The notes beneath the pieces were generated by a model that had not been told where the DNA came from, searched no databases, and saw nothing but the letters and a program-made list of their open reading frames with translations. The translations under genes and the position numbers were made by a program. Positions 22,781 through 33,963 of a stretch of DNA of 64,000 nucleotides are shown here, one piece after another (within the stretch, counting starts at the first letter, position 1; every line of letters begins with the position of its first letter). The stretch comes from Euphorbia lathyris (lineage: Eukaryota > Streptophyta > Magnoliopsida > Malpighiales > Euphorbiaceae), in assembly GCF_963576675.1 (NCBI RefSeq), contig NC_088910.1, forward strand, positions 102,762,807 through 102,826,806, written 5' to 3'.

Positions 22781-23543
22781 TACTCAATAGTAAGTTTGTG
22801 AGCGGGGATGCTCACCTTTTCACCATTTGGGATGCTCACGATATTAAAGGGTGATTTTCCTATACCCAAGTGGATGAAGCCGTTATATGCAAATTCGGCT
22901 TGGGCCAATACTAAATCCCACATCCTCAACTTATGTTTGCATTTGCTCCTCAATAGGCTCCTCAAAGTCCGATTGACCACTTTAGTTTTCCCGCCGGTTT
23001 GAGGATGAACAGTGGTACTAAAGTTCAAAGTCATGTCAAATAAGGCCCATAAGGTTCTCCAAAAGTGACTCGGAAATTTAGTATCCTGATCGGACAGAAT
23101 ACTCTTCGGGACCTCATGGAGCCTCACTATCTCTTGAAAGAATAGCTTAACTATAGCTGAAGCATCATAGTTTTCTGGCATGGAATGAAATGCCCCATCT
23201 TCGACAACCGGTCAACCACCATAAATATGGAGTCCATTCCCCTTTGTGTTCTTGGCAAGCCCAAAACAAAATTCATGGGTAGGTCCTCCCAAACGGTATC
23301 CGACACGGGTAAGGTCATATGTAATCTCGAATTGGTGGCATACATTTTGGCAGTTTGGCACATGTAGCACCTCTCCACTAGGTATGCTACATCCTTCCTC
23401 ATCTTTCGCCAAATGTACTGGGAACTCACTACCTTATACGTCTTCTCCCTTTTGAAGTGTCGCCCAAGGCTTCCCCCATGTAAATCCTGAATCACCTTCT
23501 CCCGAATGGAGGTACATGGTAACCACAACTGATTCCCTCTCAT
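22777..23543 (-). pseudogene. Gypsy integrase, catalytic residues mutated
   Basis: The block at 23543-23151 has the HHCC zinc-binding domain (HGGSLGRH, then CYMC). The core then starts LPMNFVLGLPRTQRGMDS. The first catalytic Asp, normally in MDFV, is Asn. The frame shifts near 23160. At 23181-22777 the core continues with the second Asp present (ILSDQDTKF), but the third acidic residue, expected as TEVVNRTL, is TKVVNRTL. Two of the D,D,E triad are therefore gone. Confidence 0.85.
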
Positions 23544-24126
23544 AAGATACTCATCTAGCTCATGGTACTCCCCTTCACCAACTTAATTCTTACAACTCTC
23601 CTGAATAGCCCTAAACTACGTGTCCTCCTTGCAGTTCCCCTTCACATGAGCAAAACAATCCACCTCAAGAGTTATAGTTTCGAGGAGTGCAACGCTCCGG
23701 CTCAAGGCATCCGACACTTTATTTTGATGTTCGACTTTCTGAATAAGTTTATAGGGGAACTTATCAACAAATGCAAACCATCTTGCATGCATCAAACTCT
23801 AGAGTTGTTTTTGGCTTCCCAAGTATTTCAATGCTTGGTGGTTGATATAAAGCACAAATTCCTTTCCCACGTCTTTAATGCTCTCACTATAGCATAAAAT
23901 TCTTTGTCATATAGGTGATTCATGGTTGTCTTGACTCACATAGCTTCTGATTAAAATATGCCATTAGCCTCTTGTCTTGCAGAGGACTCCACAAACCCCA
24001 ACACTACTAGCATCACATTCTCGGAGAGTTTCTCAAAATTTGGAAAAGCAAGCACCGAAGCTGTACTTAACTTTTCTTTAATCAATACAAAGATGCCCTA
24101 TTGTTCATCTTCCTATTTAAATCCTT
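23544..24126 (-). pseudogene. Gypsy RNase H region, broken
   Basis: Minus-strand translation gives scattered RNase H text such as KEKLSTASVLAFPNFEKLSE and YDKEFYAIVRALKTWE (expected Y.KEL.AIV.AL..W), with several stops. The block begins 5 bp from the copia solo LTR. Confidence 0.7.
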
Positions 24127-24131
24127 TTCCA

Positions 24132-25429
24132 TGTTGGTCTCTAATAAGGCGGATTAGTTCTAAAGTGGGGAGGGTGGTGAATACAACTAATGAGTAATTT
24201 TACTCCTTTAAAACTTTTTACTCAAGTCAATATACCATAGAGGGTAATTTCAATATCAGAGGCAATTTCAGTCTATCGAGGTTTCAGTCCACTGAGATTG
24301 CTTCAACTTCTGATAATTCCCAACTCAAAGGAAGACTCTTTATTAGAGGTTTTGAAGATATGAAAGATATGCACAGTTAAAGGAATATTCAGAGTGTTGA
24401 TATGTGAGGTAGAGTTCAAAGCATAATAATTCGGTATAAGTTAAGGCAAATAGTAGGGAAAGAATAATGAGCAAATTTATAATGGTTCGGCCTCTTTCCT
24501 ACGTCAAGTCCTTAGGATACCTTCTCATAAGCTTTAAGCCACTAACGATCTCTTTTAGAGGAAGAGAACAAAGTTTTTCTAGAACATCTTAAGTTTGAAT
24601 AAAGTACAATCCTTCAATCATCACTCATACTAATTCACACTTTGCTACTTATGATCGAAGTAACAAAAGACTACTGACTACAATCGAAAGCTCACAATTT
24701 CTTCAGATGGAAAATGTATTTGAACTAATCTCTCTCTAATCGATTACATAGATATGAACTTGATTTGTGTTTAGCACTTTCTCTATTTTTCGCTTTTTAC
24801 AATATATCTCGTATATGCTTAAATTGGTCTTCTTGATTTTATTCTTGAGCTTTGATTAAATAGGCAGAGATTCAAACTCGCAGTTTGAATCTAGAAGATG
24901 TCTGTTGAGAAGAAACGTCCTCTATTCTTCTCTAGGATTTCTGGTTTCTCTGTCGAATTGCAAAATGGGAAAACTAGTTCTTTGTGACTCATAAGATCAT
25001 TGACTGTTGAGAAGCTTCATCCAATGATATTTTTTGGTTTCTAATCTTGCAGGCTGGAGCGTTTCTATTTTGGTTTATGTAGAGAGAGATGGGTTAATAG
25101 CAGAGATGCTTGTCTTCTGCATTTTACCAGAATGGGAAAGCTTTGGGGAAGACAACATTGTTATCTTCTTATGAGTTTGATATAGGCTTCTGTCTTCTAG
25201 TTTTGGGTTTGCTTATGTTTTGAACCTTTAATTGATAATCAGGCCTTTTTGCATTTTATACAGAAACATCCTAATATGCCTTAAAACAATTTTCAACACT
25301 TAAACAAAAATTATTAGTTAATAAAGACATATTTAATTCTGAATTTTGAATTTTGATATAATTGAGGGATCTAATTCCTTAATGTAATTTTTGCCATAAT
25401 CAAAACTTCATCAAAATTGGATTTCAACA
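24132..25429 (-). mobile_element. Copia solo LTR with 5-bp TSD
   Basis: A 1298-bp segment starting TGTTGGTCTC and ending TTTCAACA, flanked by exact TTCCA at 24127-24131 and 25430-25434. Its first 480 bases match the LTRs of the copia element at 7413-13496, including the GGTTCGGCCTC..CCTACGTC block. It continues for about 820 more bases. It splits a gypsy RT frame exactly: ECLKNG lies on the right and the RNase H start on the left. It therefore shows the true full length of this LTR family. Confidence 0.88.
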
Positions 25430-25862
25430 TTCCATTCTTCAAGCATTCGATAAGAAGTGCCACAATGGAGCTGAAGTTCCACATGAACCTTTGGTAGAAA
25501 GCCGCCAACCTATGAAAACTACATATATCCCCCATATTCCAAGGTGTTGGCCAATCCCGGATGGCTCGAACCTTCTCCTTATCTACCCAAATAATGTCTC
25601 CACTCACAACATAGCCAATGAATACTAAGCTTTTCATAACAAAGTCTCACTTCTTAGAGTTTGCATACAATTGGTGTTTCCTCAACAAGTCTAGAACAAT
25701 CCTCAAGTGCTCAACATGTTCTTGAAGATTTTAGCTATGGATAAGGGTGTCATCAAAGTAGACTATCACGAACATCCCAACTACCGGGCGTAATACTTGG
25801 TTCATTAACCGCATAAAGGTACACGAGACGTTACATTTTTAATGGGACTATTTTTTTACCAT
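25430..25862 (-). pseudogene. Gypsy reverse transcriptase, C-terminal part
   Basis: Reads [20 protein letters not shown], then FDDTLIHS, with the catalytic YFDD box intact. HVEHLRIVLDLLRKHQLYA follows, then FIGYVVSGDIIWVDKEKVRA. A stop interrupts the HS-stop-NLQEH stretch. The fingers part of RT upstream is missing. Confidence 0.85.
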
Positions 25863-26858
25863 CTTAGAAAAGAATTTTTAAAGAGGATATCACAGATACC
25901 ATCGTTACATCTGGTCGTTATAGAATCATTTTCTTGTAGTGTTTTTTGGTTATCATCGTTTGTTTTCTTTTTTTTTTTTTTTTTTTGAAAGTTGTAGAGA
26001 AGTGTAATTTAGTTTTGGATGTTTGCTTATCTAAGAATTTTAGCAAACACATTAAATACAACATAATTATCATTGTGAAATACATTATTATCCCATGGAT
26101 CACCAAACATTGCGAAAAGCTTTGAAGAACGGCAATAAAATAAAAGCATTGCAGCTAAATATATAATTACTCAATTATTCATCTTTAGCTCTACATCGGT
26201 CCAAAAACTTAATTATTCCCTTACCTCATCTGTCAATCAACTTGTTTACTATAATTAAGCAAATTATGAGCTTCTTCTCTATTGGTTGAGCTAATGGCTC
26301 AATTTTTATACAAATTGCAAGATAATCCTAAATTTTTACCATTAAAAATGACCAAAGTTAAGTTTAAGATAAATATGAGTGGTTAAAATTAGGGCCGATC
26401 CTGACCTTTTGTAGGCCCGGGACAAGATAATAAATTTGGGCCCCTTCATACATAAATTTAAATCTACAAATTTCTAATTGGTTTTAAACAATGGATTAAA
26501 TACGTTATCGAACTAAAAAAACACACTTCATATAATAAAAATCGATTTTTGTTCAAAATTTACAAATGCATGTAATGGAATAGATTTTTCTATCCATTCA
26601 ATTAGGTTGATTTGTATGATATTCTTATTAGAAAATTAATTTTTTATATTTAATCTATACTGTTATAATTGCATAAGCTGAGAAAATAAAGAGAGTTGTT
26701 TTTATATCATACGCTTAAGGTTTAATTTGTCCCCTAATTTTATAATAATATTATGTATTTGAACGGAATCTTACAATTTTATTCGATTCACGTGTCACAA
26801 TTCACATCTCCAGCAAAGAAAATACAAAAATAAAAATTTTCTAGAATCATTAATTGGG
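25863..26858. other. Intergenic, with a short hAT-like fragment
   Basis: AT-rich. At about 26392-26450 the text GGGCCGATCCTGACC..GGCCCGGGAC..GGGCCCC resembles fragments at about 35337 and 58275, probably remains of one dispersed plant repeat family. No gene. Confidence 0.45.
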
Positions 26859-28135
26859 TCAGGCATTCTCACTTGGGCTATCCCTTGGCAGCCTTCTCCA
26901 GCCTTCTTTATAGAATTTTCTGATGCGAAAGGGTATGATTCCAACTAAAATGGGCATGAATGTTGCAATACAGCCAAAGATCCCGACCATATATCCTGGC
27001 GGAGAAATTGCATTGATAGCGATATCATAAGTAAAAACCATCCCCAACATAGCTGCATAAGTCTCCAGATACATAGGATACTTGTATAAAAGTACCAAAA
27101 TTGTGTTCATGGATAGAAAAAATCCAACACTGTTGAAGGTGATAAACAGTATATATAAATAAGGATTTGAAGTAGCCAGCAAAGATTCAGGTTTATCCTC
27201 TCGAAGTCCGCCTGGAGGACTTAATGAGGCCTGGTATGTTGCTGTTGCCATAAGTACTGCCACAATTAGTAAATCACTTCTTGTGTTGTCTTTGTTGTCA
27301 TTTTCAAACTCGAATTTGAAGTAATCTTCCCATCTATATATCCTTTCTCTCTGGATATTTTCATGTTCATGACTTAGTTGTACCTTCTGCAGCTGGAGTT
27401 GCTATTTCACTCACTAGTTCTTTTATTTCTGGAGAGATCAATGAAGCTATATCTAATGCTGTTTTACCATTTTTGTTGGTTGCTCCTGCTTCTAGTATCC
27501 CTGGATTCTCATTCTTGTACTTCATTATTACTTCTAAAACCTGTCAACATGTTAGATTTTATGAAAATTTGAACTTTTGGTGAAGAAAGTGAGGATGAAA
27601 TCCCAAATTTGAGCTTACCGTGGGTTGGTTTCTAATCGTTGCAACATGCAAGACAGTGTTACCATCCATATCCTTGCAATTAAGGATCATTTTCTGCCAA
27701 TAATCACCATCTGTAGTCTCCTGAGGAGTATCCCTGTAAAGGCGATGAATTAGGATTTCAAAAATGTCCAACATATTGTTGTTGAGAGCAATATGAAGAG
27801 CAGTCTCGTTTCTTATGGTAACATCTTCAATGGATTTGGGGGAAACAGATAAGCAAATGTCTAAGAGATGAGGAATTCCATTCTGAACTGCATAATGCAA
27901 AGGAGTAATTCCTTCTCTTCCTTGAACACGAACAAGGTCAGGTTCCTTGTTTATTAGCCAAACCACCATTTCAATATGATTTTTCTGGAGAGCAACATGG
28001 ATTGGAGTGAAGCCATTATAGTTTAGCTTTCTGGAAAAAGATGGGTATAATAAACTCATAATCTCCATAGCATATTGGATGTGTCCTGCACCTGCAGCTC
28101 GTGCAATGGAGTATCTACAAATGGTATTCCATCAA
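26859..28135 (-). pseudogene. Ankyrin-repeat/PGG membrane protein, broken copy
   Basis: Two exons as in its intact neighbours: about 28135-27619 and 27540-26859, with GT-AG junctions. Exon 1 has ankyrin repeats (GFTPIHVALQKN, GITPLHYAVQNG, ETALHIALNNN, GNTVLHVATIRN). Exon 2 has a linker and the PGG domain (MATATYQASLSPPGG), then hydrophobic segments and a charged tail. Three defects are visible. The N-terminal 40 residues before IPFVDTPLH are not found. A one-base loss near 28105 shifts the frame within the first ankyrin repeat. A one-base shift near 27380-27400 separates the exon 2 linker from the PGG domain. It resembles the gene at 33964 more than the one next to it, so it probably arose by inverted duplication of that type. 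Confidence 0.85.
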
Positions 28136-28139
28136 TACA

Positions 28140-29074
28140 GATAAGCCATTAAGGCGTGTTTTTTTAAGTATACAAATACTTTTTAAAGCTATGAAGTCCG
28201 AGAAAGTGAATTTGAGTTAAAGCTGACAATATTTATATGGTACTAGAACAGTCAGTTACAATTTATATCAAAACCAACTCTCCATATAATCATGGAAGTT
28301 GATGGGCCTCTAACGAATTCGTTCTAAGGGCGTGGCACCACGGTGGAAAGTCTGAACAATGAGCGACCCTAAAGGATGACGATACAAGAATAAATTGAAT
28401 TATGTTAGGAAATAGAATAATGTAATGCGCAGCGGAAAATAATAAAAAAAAAAAATTCTTTTTGTATGTATCTTATTTGAAGAACTATCTACCGTGGTTG
28501 CAAACATAGTGTCCACGTAAATCTATTAATCTCCTTTCACGAACTTAATCAAACCGAAACCATGCCAACATTCTTAGTATTCCTCTCTCAGGTAATGATT
28601 CTGATAAATAATTTTATTTGCTAAGCATCATAGGAATTCTTCAATTAAAAGTAGTTATCTATAGAAGAAGATGTGGAGACTCAAGGTTCCTCCTAAAGTT
28701 CCTAATCTGCTTTAGTGTGCTTGTAACAAGATATTTCCAAATTATTAAATGCAACCATAATGATCGAGTATATCAATCAAACTTCATTATGTATGGTGTG
28801 ATTCTTTGATTACAATGAGTTAATCAGTTCTGGTCGTTCTGTAAATATAGTAGCTCTAGAGCTTCTTGTTTTGTGTCACGAAATGGAATATGGTATCTCC
28901 TCTGGATTTTATTCTTGGTCTTCTTTTTAATATAATTCTACTAGGTTTTTTTTTTGAAAAAAAATGGTTATTTAACCGGTGCGATTTTGATATCCATGCT
29001 TGATTGATTACCAATAATATCAGAAAAGTTAAAAAAGGTCTGCTTAAATAGAATCTCCAAAAGAGATTAGAAAC
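28140..29074. other. Intergenic between ankyrin loci
   Basis: AT-rich, no coding recognised. The stretch around 28310-28380 (GAATTCGTTCTAAGGGCGTG..GAGCGACCCTAAAGG) is more GC-rich and may be a transposon scrap. Confidence 0.35.
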
Positions 29075-30478
29075 TTAATTAAATAAATTCCCAAGATTAG
29101 GGGCAGAATTATCTTGAGATAATCGAAAGCTCCATTGGTATTTCCCAACTCTGCAATTCTCCCTCTTACGCCGACGAGCCTCAAACGCCACTAGATGAAC
29201 ACATAACAATATCACCCAACTCAACAACAGAAGACATTCCGTTGTCGCATCTAACGACGGAAAGATGGTAAGAATCGAAAAGAAATAAGAACAAGAAATA
29301 AAAAGCGTAGATGCTTCAAGCAAGAACGCAAAAGGCAAACCCATCACAAGAACAATAATTGTGCATATCGAAGCAGAAAAAGCTGCAGTATTCAGTAAAG
29401 TAAAAAAAGAACTCTCAAATGGCTTCATTATCACTTTCCCCGGCTTATGCCATTTTCTCTCATCATCCATGCTGTTGGTGCTGGTGGTGTTCACTGCTTG
29501 TGGATCAGCATTGTCTTGCCAATATCCGCCGGGAGGGCTAAGGATTGCTTGGTAAGTTGCTGTTGCAATTAGTACAGCTAGAACGAGCACTGCGCTTCGA
29601 ATTTCAATGGTGAAACTTTCAAGCCCTTGAATGTTGCTGTTGCTGTTGTTTAATCCCAATTCGTGATCTCTTTTCCTGATGAGTGAATTTAAGTGACTGG
29701 AAAGGAATGAATGACGGCTGAGAAGACGTTTTGTTTCAGGATTGCACTCTTCCAACATGTCTATAACTTTCTTGTTTTTGGCATTTTTAGCGTTGAAATC
29801 AGCATTGTTGATTAACAGCTTTAAAACCTTTTTTTTAGGGCAAACAGAGATCAATTGTTAGTCTTTTTTTATCTATGAAATCAATGTAATACGAATGCAA
29901 ATTGCAATTACCTCAGTCAGATTGTTCATAACAGCTATATGCAAGACAGTGTTTCCTTCCTCATCCTTCCAATCCAACACATCTTCCAGATTCTGCCTGT
30001 GAAGCCATCCAAATAGAAACCGAAAAGCTTGAACCTCGCCGTTTTTAACAGCAACATGAACTGCACTTTCACGACGAACTGTCAAATCTTGTATAGCCAA
30101 AGGTGAAAGAAACAAAAATTCTTCCAAAATCTCAGCATCTCCAATTTCAGCTACAACGTGTAAAGGAGTAAGTCTCTCCTTTCCTTTCACACGTATCAGA
30201 TTAACATCAACGTTTGCAAAACCTCTCGCAGTTTCAATATGTCCATTCATCAAAGCCAAATGCATAGGACTCAATCCTTGTTCATTTAGCTTCGAAGAAA
30301 GTGATGGCATTAGAGTCACAACCTCCATACAAAAGTGTGTTTTTCCAGCCCTTGCTGCTTCATGTAGAGGTGTATCAGCTACTGGTAATTCTTCTAGATT
30401 CTGCAGGAGATATGGATCTTTTTGGAGTAACTCGTATAGCAGATCGACACGTCCATCTTTCGCTGCTTTCTTCAACAT
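29075..30478 (-). CDS. Ankyrin-repeat protein with PGG domain (BDA1/ACD6-like), 2 exons
   Basis: Exons 30478-29912 and 29827-29075 join in frame to 439 residues plus stop. Exon 1 (residues 1-189) contains about five ankyrin repeats: TPLHEAARAG, SPMHLALMNG, TPLHVVAEIG, SAVHVAVKNG and NTVLHIAVMNN. Exon 2 encodes a basic linker and then the PGG domain, whose first membrane segment is AVLVLAVLIATATYQAILSP followed by PGG (288-290). Three more hydrophobic segments and a basic tail end it. The family acts at membranes with the ankyrin part in the cytosol. Members such as ACD6, ITN1 and BDA1 work in defence or stress signalling, so a similar role is inferred here. A possible TATA box (TATAAATT on the minus strand) lies at 30571-30564. 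The start is the first Met and fits family length. Confidence 0.9.
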
Positions 30479-30563
30479 TTTCTTCTAAGTACGCTCTGAT
30501 ACCACTTAAGTTAGGTCTCAGAGTCCAAATTTCTTTGGAGTAGGAAGTAAAGAGTGTTTTTTT

Positions 30564-30571
30564 AATTTATA
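30564..30571 (-). promoter_or_regulatory. Possible TATA box of ankyrin gene 29075-30478
   Basis: The minus strand reads TATAAATT about 86 bases upstream of the start codon, a usual distance when a short 5' UTR is allowed for. AT-rich context lowers certainty. Confidence 0.4.
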
Positions 30572-30579
30572 GAAAAATG

Positions 30580-31810
30580 TTATTATATAAAGTAATGAGC
30601 AAACAGCAAACAGCGAGAAGAAGCCACGAAATTTACTTGAGAAGAAGACACAAGTTTGTTTGACAAATTTGAAGGATTTGGATTTCCTATTGCTTTGAAA
30701 TAATCGGCAAAGTTTATGGGATGATATCTGCTGATTTATGAGAAATTAATGTCTTATCTTTTTGTTTTTTGTGTTAATTAATATATGTAGTGTTGTACTA
30801 TGAAATAGAAAAACTGTTAGACCAATAGTAGAGGAGATGTTGGATAACACTAGGGCCAGCTTGTTTTCCATTAATCAAACAAGAATTTACTATACCATTT
30901 AGCATATTCTGTTTTTATTGTGAACATCTTTTAGATTAATCCAAATTGCCTCTAATAAATGTTAACAAAATGTTCAAAATCTTTATCTATTTATCATTCA
31001 AACTAGAGAATCTGATACCTCTTTCAAAATCTAGTTAATAAAATGACTATTATAATATTGTAGACCAATATTCCTAGTTAGAGTATAGTAGGTATATTAC
31101 GTCAGAGGATTAATGTAGACTAATTGGTGCATATGTCTTAGTATTATTTTAGCAAGCTTATAAGAAGATAACTCAAATTTAGTTACTATTTAACACATCC
31201 ACATGGACCGAAGTGTGAAGATTAAAGAGGAGAAAGCAACTTAATTCTTATTGAATTGAATTAATTTGTAAGTAATATATCATTTGTAATGTTATTAGAA
31301 TCGGAACGGACATCAAATCGGATTTATAACTGAGTTACAGGTCATTTGGTCGGACCAGGTGACGTAATAAATAAATAAATAATATTTATATATATATTAA
31401 ATATATATAATTAATTTAAAATTATTTTTATAAATTATATATATCCAAAACAAATTATAAACAACTTTTTATTTATTATTTTTTGTCAACATATTCTAGT
31501 CATACGATCTTTTTAATGGTATAAACTCAAAACAGACAAGTGATTAATGAGAAATTAACACTTAAATTGAAGCATTCGAAATGGTTTGGAAGAAATAAAA
31601 AGAAACTAAGTATTCTCATCCCACATAGGGAATAAATGAGAATTTAACTAATTTATAAGTAAATGGCTTTTACAAACCTTTAACTAATTATTGGGAAAAA
31701 GGTTTTCTCACGTGCAAGGAATACAGTTGAGAAATGGGCTCTCTTGGTGGAGCCTTCTTTTGTAAACTAGATTTGCTGATATAAATTGCAGCTTGAATTC
31801 ATTAAGTAGG
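30580..31810. other. AT-rich intergenic between divergent ankyrin genes
   Basis: Part of the spacer between the leftward gene at 29075 and the rightward gene at 33964. It has AT-dinucleotide-rich stretches near 31370-31440. No coding recognised. Confidence 0.4.
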
Positions 31811-31818
31811 TAGCTCAA

Positions 31819-32060
31819 CTATTTCAATTCACACATTATTGTCACTATTGTGGCCATAGCTCGATAGGTGAGCAACTGGCAGTATTTTGTTTCTTGGATT
31901 TCCGAAAAATCAATGAATTCCCTAATAATACCTAGAAAGTAGTTTGCTGCTCCCAAATCCTTAATAGTAAAAGACTTATTAAGTGATTGCTTAACCTCCA
32001 TAATTAATTCTTCAGATGTGCCATGGACATAAATTATAGCAATAAAGTTTGCAAATATTT
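31819..32060 (-). pseudogene. Copia reverse transcriptase fragment
   Basis: A small block reads EVKQSLNKSFTIKDLGAANY then FLGI, the copia RT stretch after the catalytic box. Just upstream, the box itself reads IYVHG instead of IYVDD. Less than 100 residues remain and no other element parts were found nearby. Confidence 0.75.
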
Positions 32061-32177
32061 GTTTGCTAAAAAAATAGTAATTATGATAGGATTTTGTAAA
32101 ACCTATTTAATTATTTTACTTATTAGTGAATTCTTTGTACCACTACCTCTAGCTTGTTTTAGTTCTATAAGAACTTA

Positions 32178-32824
32178 GGATGTGTTTGGTATGACCTAAT
32201 GCAATGTAATGTAATTAAAATTGTAATGTAATCAAACTTGTAATGTAATGGAATGGTGATTTCATTACCATGTTTGGTTAAAAAAATGATGAAATGTAAT
32301 TACCATTACATTACTTATGTTTGCTTAGTTAAATATAATCGCAAAATTTTATTTACATATATAATAAAAATCAACAAAAAAAAAACATGAAAATCGTGAA
32401 ATTAATATATAATTTTCCGTGTTTTCATAGTATTTTTTTTTTACATTTTTCTCTTTTTTCGTTTCCCATTTTCACCGTTTTTTTATTTTCTCATTTTCTT
32501 ATTTTTCATTATTTTTTTTTTTTTTTTGCTTTTTTTTTCGTTTTTAGGTTTTCTAGTTTTTGAGAATGATGAGAAGTGAGATTTGAGAAATGAGAGGTTA
32601 GATGGAACTTTAAAGATAGAAATTAGGATTACTTGTTGGATGTAATGAGAATTCAATCCATTTTTTTATGTAATGAGGATTATAATAGTTGTTAAAAAAA
32701 ATTTAATCTATGGATTTCTCATTCCATTACGACAAAATTTTAAAGTGCAACCAAACATGGTAATGACCCTTCAATATAAAGGGCATTCCATTACAAAGCC
32801 CATTACATCTTACCAAACGGGCCC
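32178..32824. mobile_element. PIF/Harbinger-like MITE with TTA duplication
   Basis: The left end GGATGTGTTTGGTA and the right end read inwards GGGCCCGTTTGGTA are imperfect terminal inverted repeats. It is flanked by TTA at 32175-32177 and 32825-32827. Subterminal TAATGTAATG/CATTACATTA blocks recur in both arms. The centre is T-rich and non-coding. Confidence 0.75.
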
Positions 32825-32827
32825 TTA

Positions 32828-33963
32828 GTGTAAGCCTACATATTTGTTTATACATATTTTAATAAAAATTATTAAAAAATTAATTTATCTTTTCAATATA
32901 AATAAAATTTACTTATATTTAAATTATAAGTATACATAAAATAAAATTGAAAAGTTTAATAAATTTCATAATTTAAATTAAACTAAAAAATATATATTAT
33001 ATATGACGTCATCCGATTTAACTATTCCGAGTCAATTCATTGAACTCATTAATTTTTTATCCAATTATCAATTTGGTTCGACTTAATTCGGTTTTAAAAC
33101 ATACTACGTATTATGCACTTACCAATTGTTGGTGTCAATAAACCGATTGAACAAAAAGCTCGAACTGTTAGTTAGGCTTGCAGCGTGCACAACACAGGTT
33201 AATTCCACGCATTAATGAGGTTGTCATGACTCGAACCCTCAACTATTTAGTCTTAGAGACTCTGATACTATATCATAAAACTAGTTGAACCAAAAATTTA
33301 AACGAATAATTAAGGTCCAATCATAGATTTTATATGAATCTCTGACAGTTGGTAACTCGACAGTTGGTAACTCCTCAGAGGTCGTAGCAAGTCATCGATG
33401 GTAGAGCTACTTTGGAGAGATGGAGATAAAGAAATTAAGTGGCAAACTCAAAATGTTAAATTCTACCTAATTTGACATGTACTTTTTTTTAACTATACGT
33501 GGCAAGTTTTTAATGGTTTGGTTGCATCATGTTTTGCATCTTATGTGGTTGGGGTATACTAAAATTACCTTTTTATATCCAATATGAGGGGGAATATATA
33601 CTTGATTAGTATGGTAGAATGTTTCTAATCTCTAACCTCAAGTAGTAATATAAAAATTGTAACCTGTCTACTTGGTCTTAGTCCTCATGTCTCTACTTAT
33701 AAATTAATTCTATTACCGCGTGTTAGGTGATGGACAGAAAATATACTAATGTTGGGATCTTCCAAGTTATTTCCAGTTTTCACTCGCTTGCACTCAAATA
33801 ACTGCAGTTTGCTACTATGAACAAATTACTAGCAACATTCAAAAGTCAAAAGATTAATTTATTGAATTCTATCAATTTATGCTAATACTCAATGTCGATC
33901 TCATCATAGATATATATTGCTCCGCCTCAATCTAATTATCTGCATCAGTTCAAAATATCAACA
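32828..33963. other. Upstream region of ankyrin gene 33964
   Basis: AT-rich. It contains a tRNA-promoter-like dispersed repeat at 33220-33295. A TATA-like GATATATATTG at about 33907 lies some 55 bases before the start codon. Nothing else was recognised. Confidence 0.4.
33220..33295 (-). repeat. Dispersed repeat with tRNA-like A/B boxes, copy 1
   Basis: The minus strand reads GGTTCAACTAGTTTTATGAT, then TAGTATCAGAG, then GGGTTCGAGTC, the last matching a polymerase III B box. The same word order occurs on the plus strand at 57079-57150. It has no cloverleaf and is not a tRNA gene; it may be a decayed SINE. Confidence 0.5.

Larger units (their letters stand above)
20897..25862 (-). mobile_element. 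Decayed Ty3/gypsy pol interrupted by younger insertions
   Basis: Read leftwards, pol blocks appear in the correct order: RT (25862-25430), RNase H (24126-23544), integrase zinc and core (23543-22777), a post-core block (about 21925-21845) and the C-terminus (21115-20897). A copia solo LTR (24132-25429) splits RT from RNase H. Two MITE-like repeats (21920-22160 and 22161-22780) and an AT-rich insert (21116-21845) split the integrase end. The protease, gag and first part of RT are missing. Neither LTR is identified. Confidence 0.85.

Noticed and set aside
23562..23897. Plus-strand open frame of 111 residues
   Set aside because: Lies over the minus-strand gypsy RNase H text and has no recognised domain.
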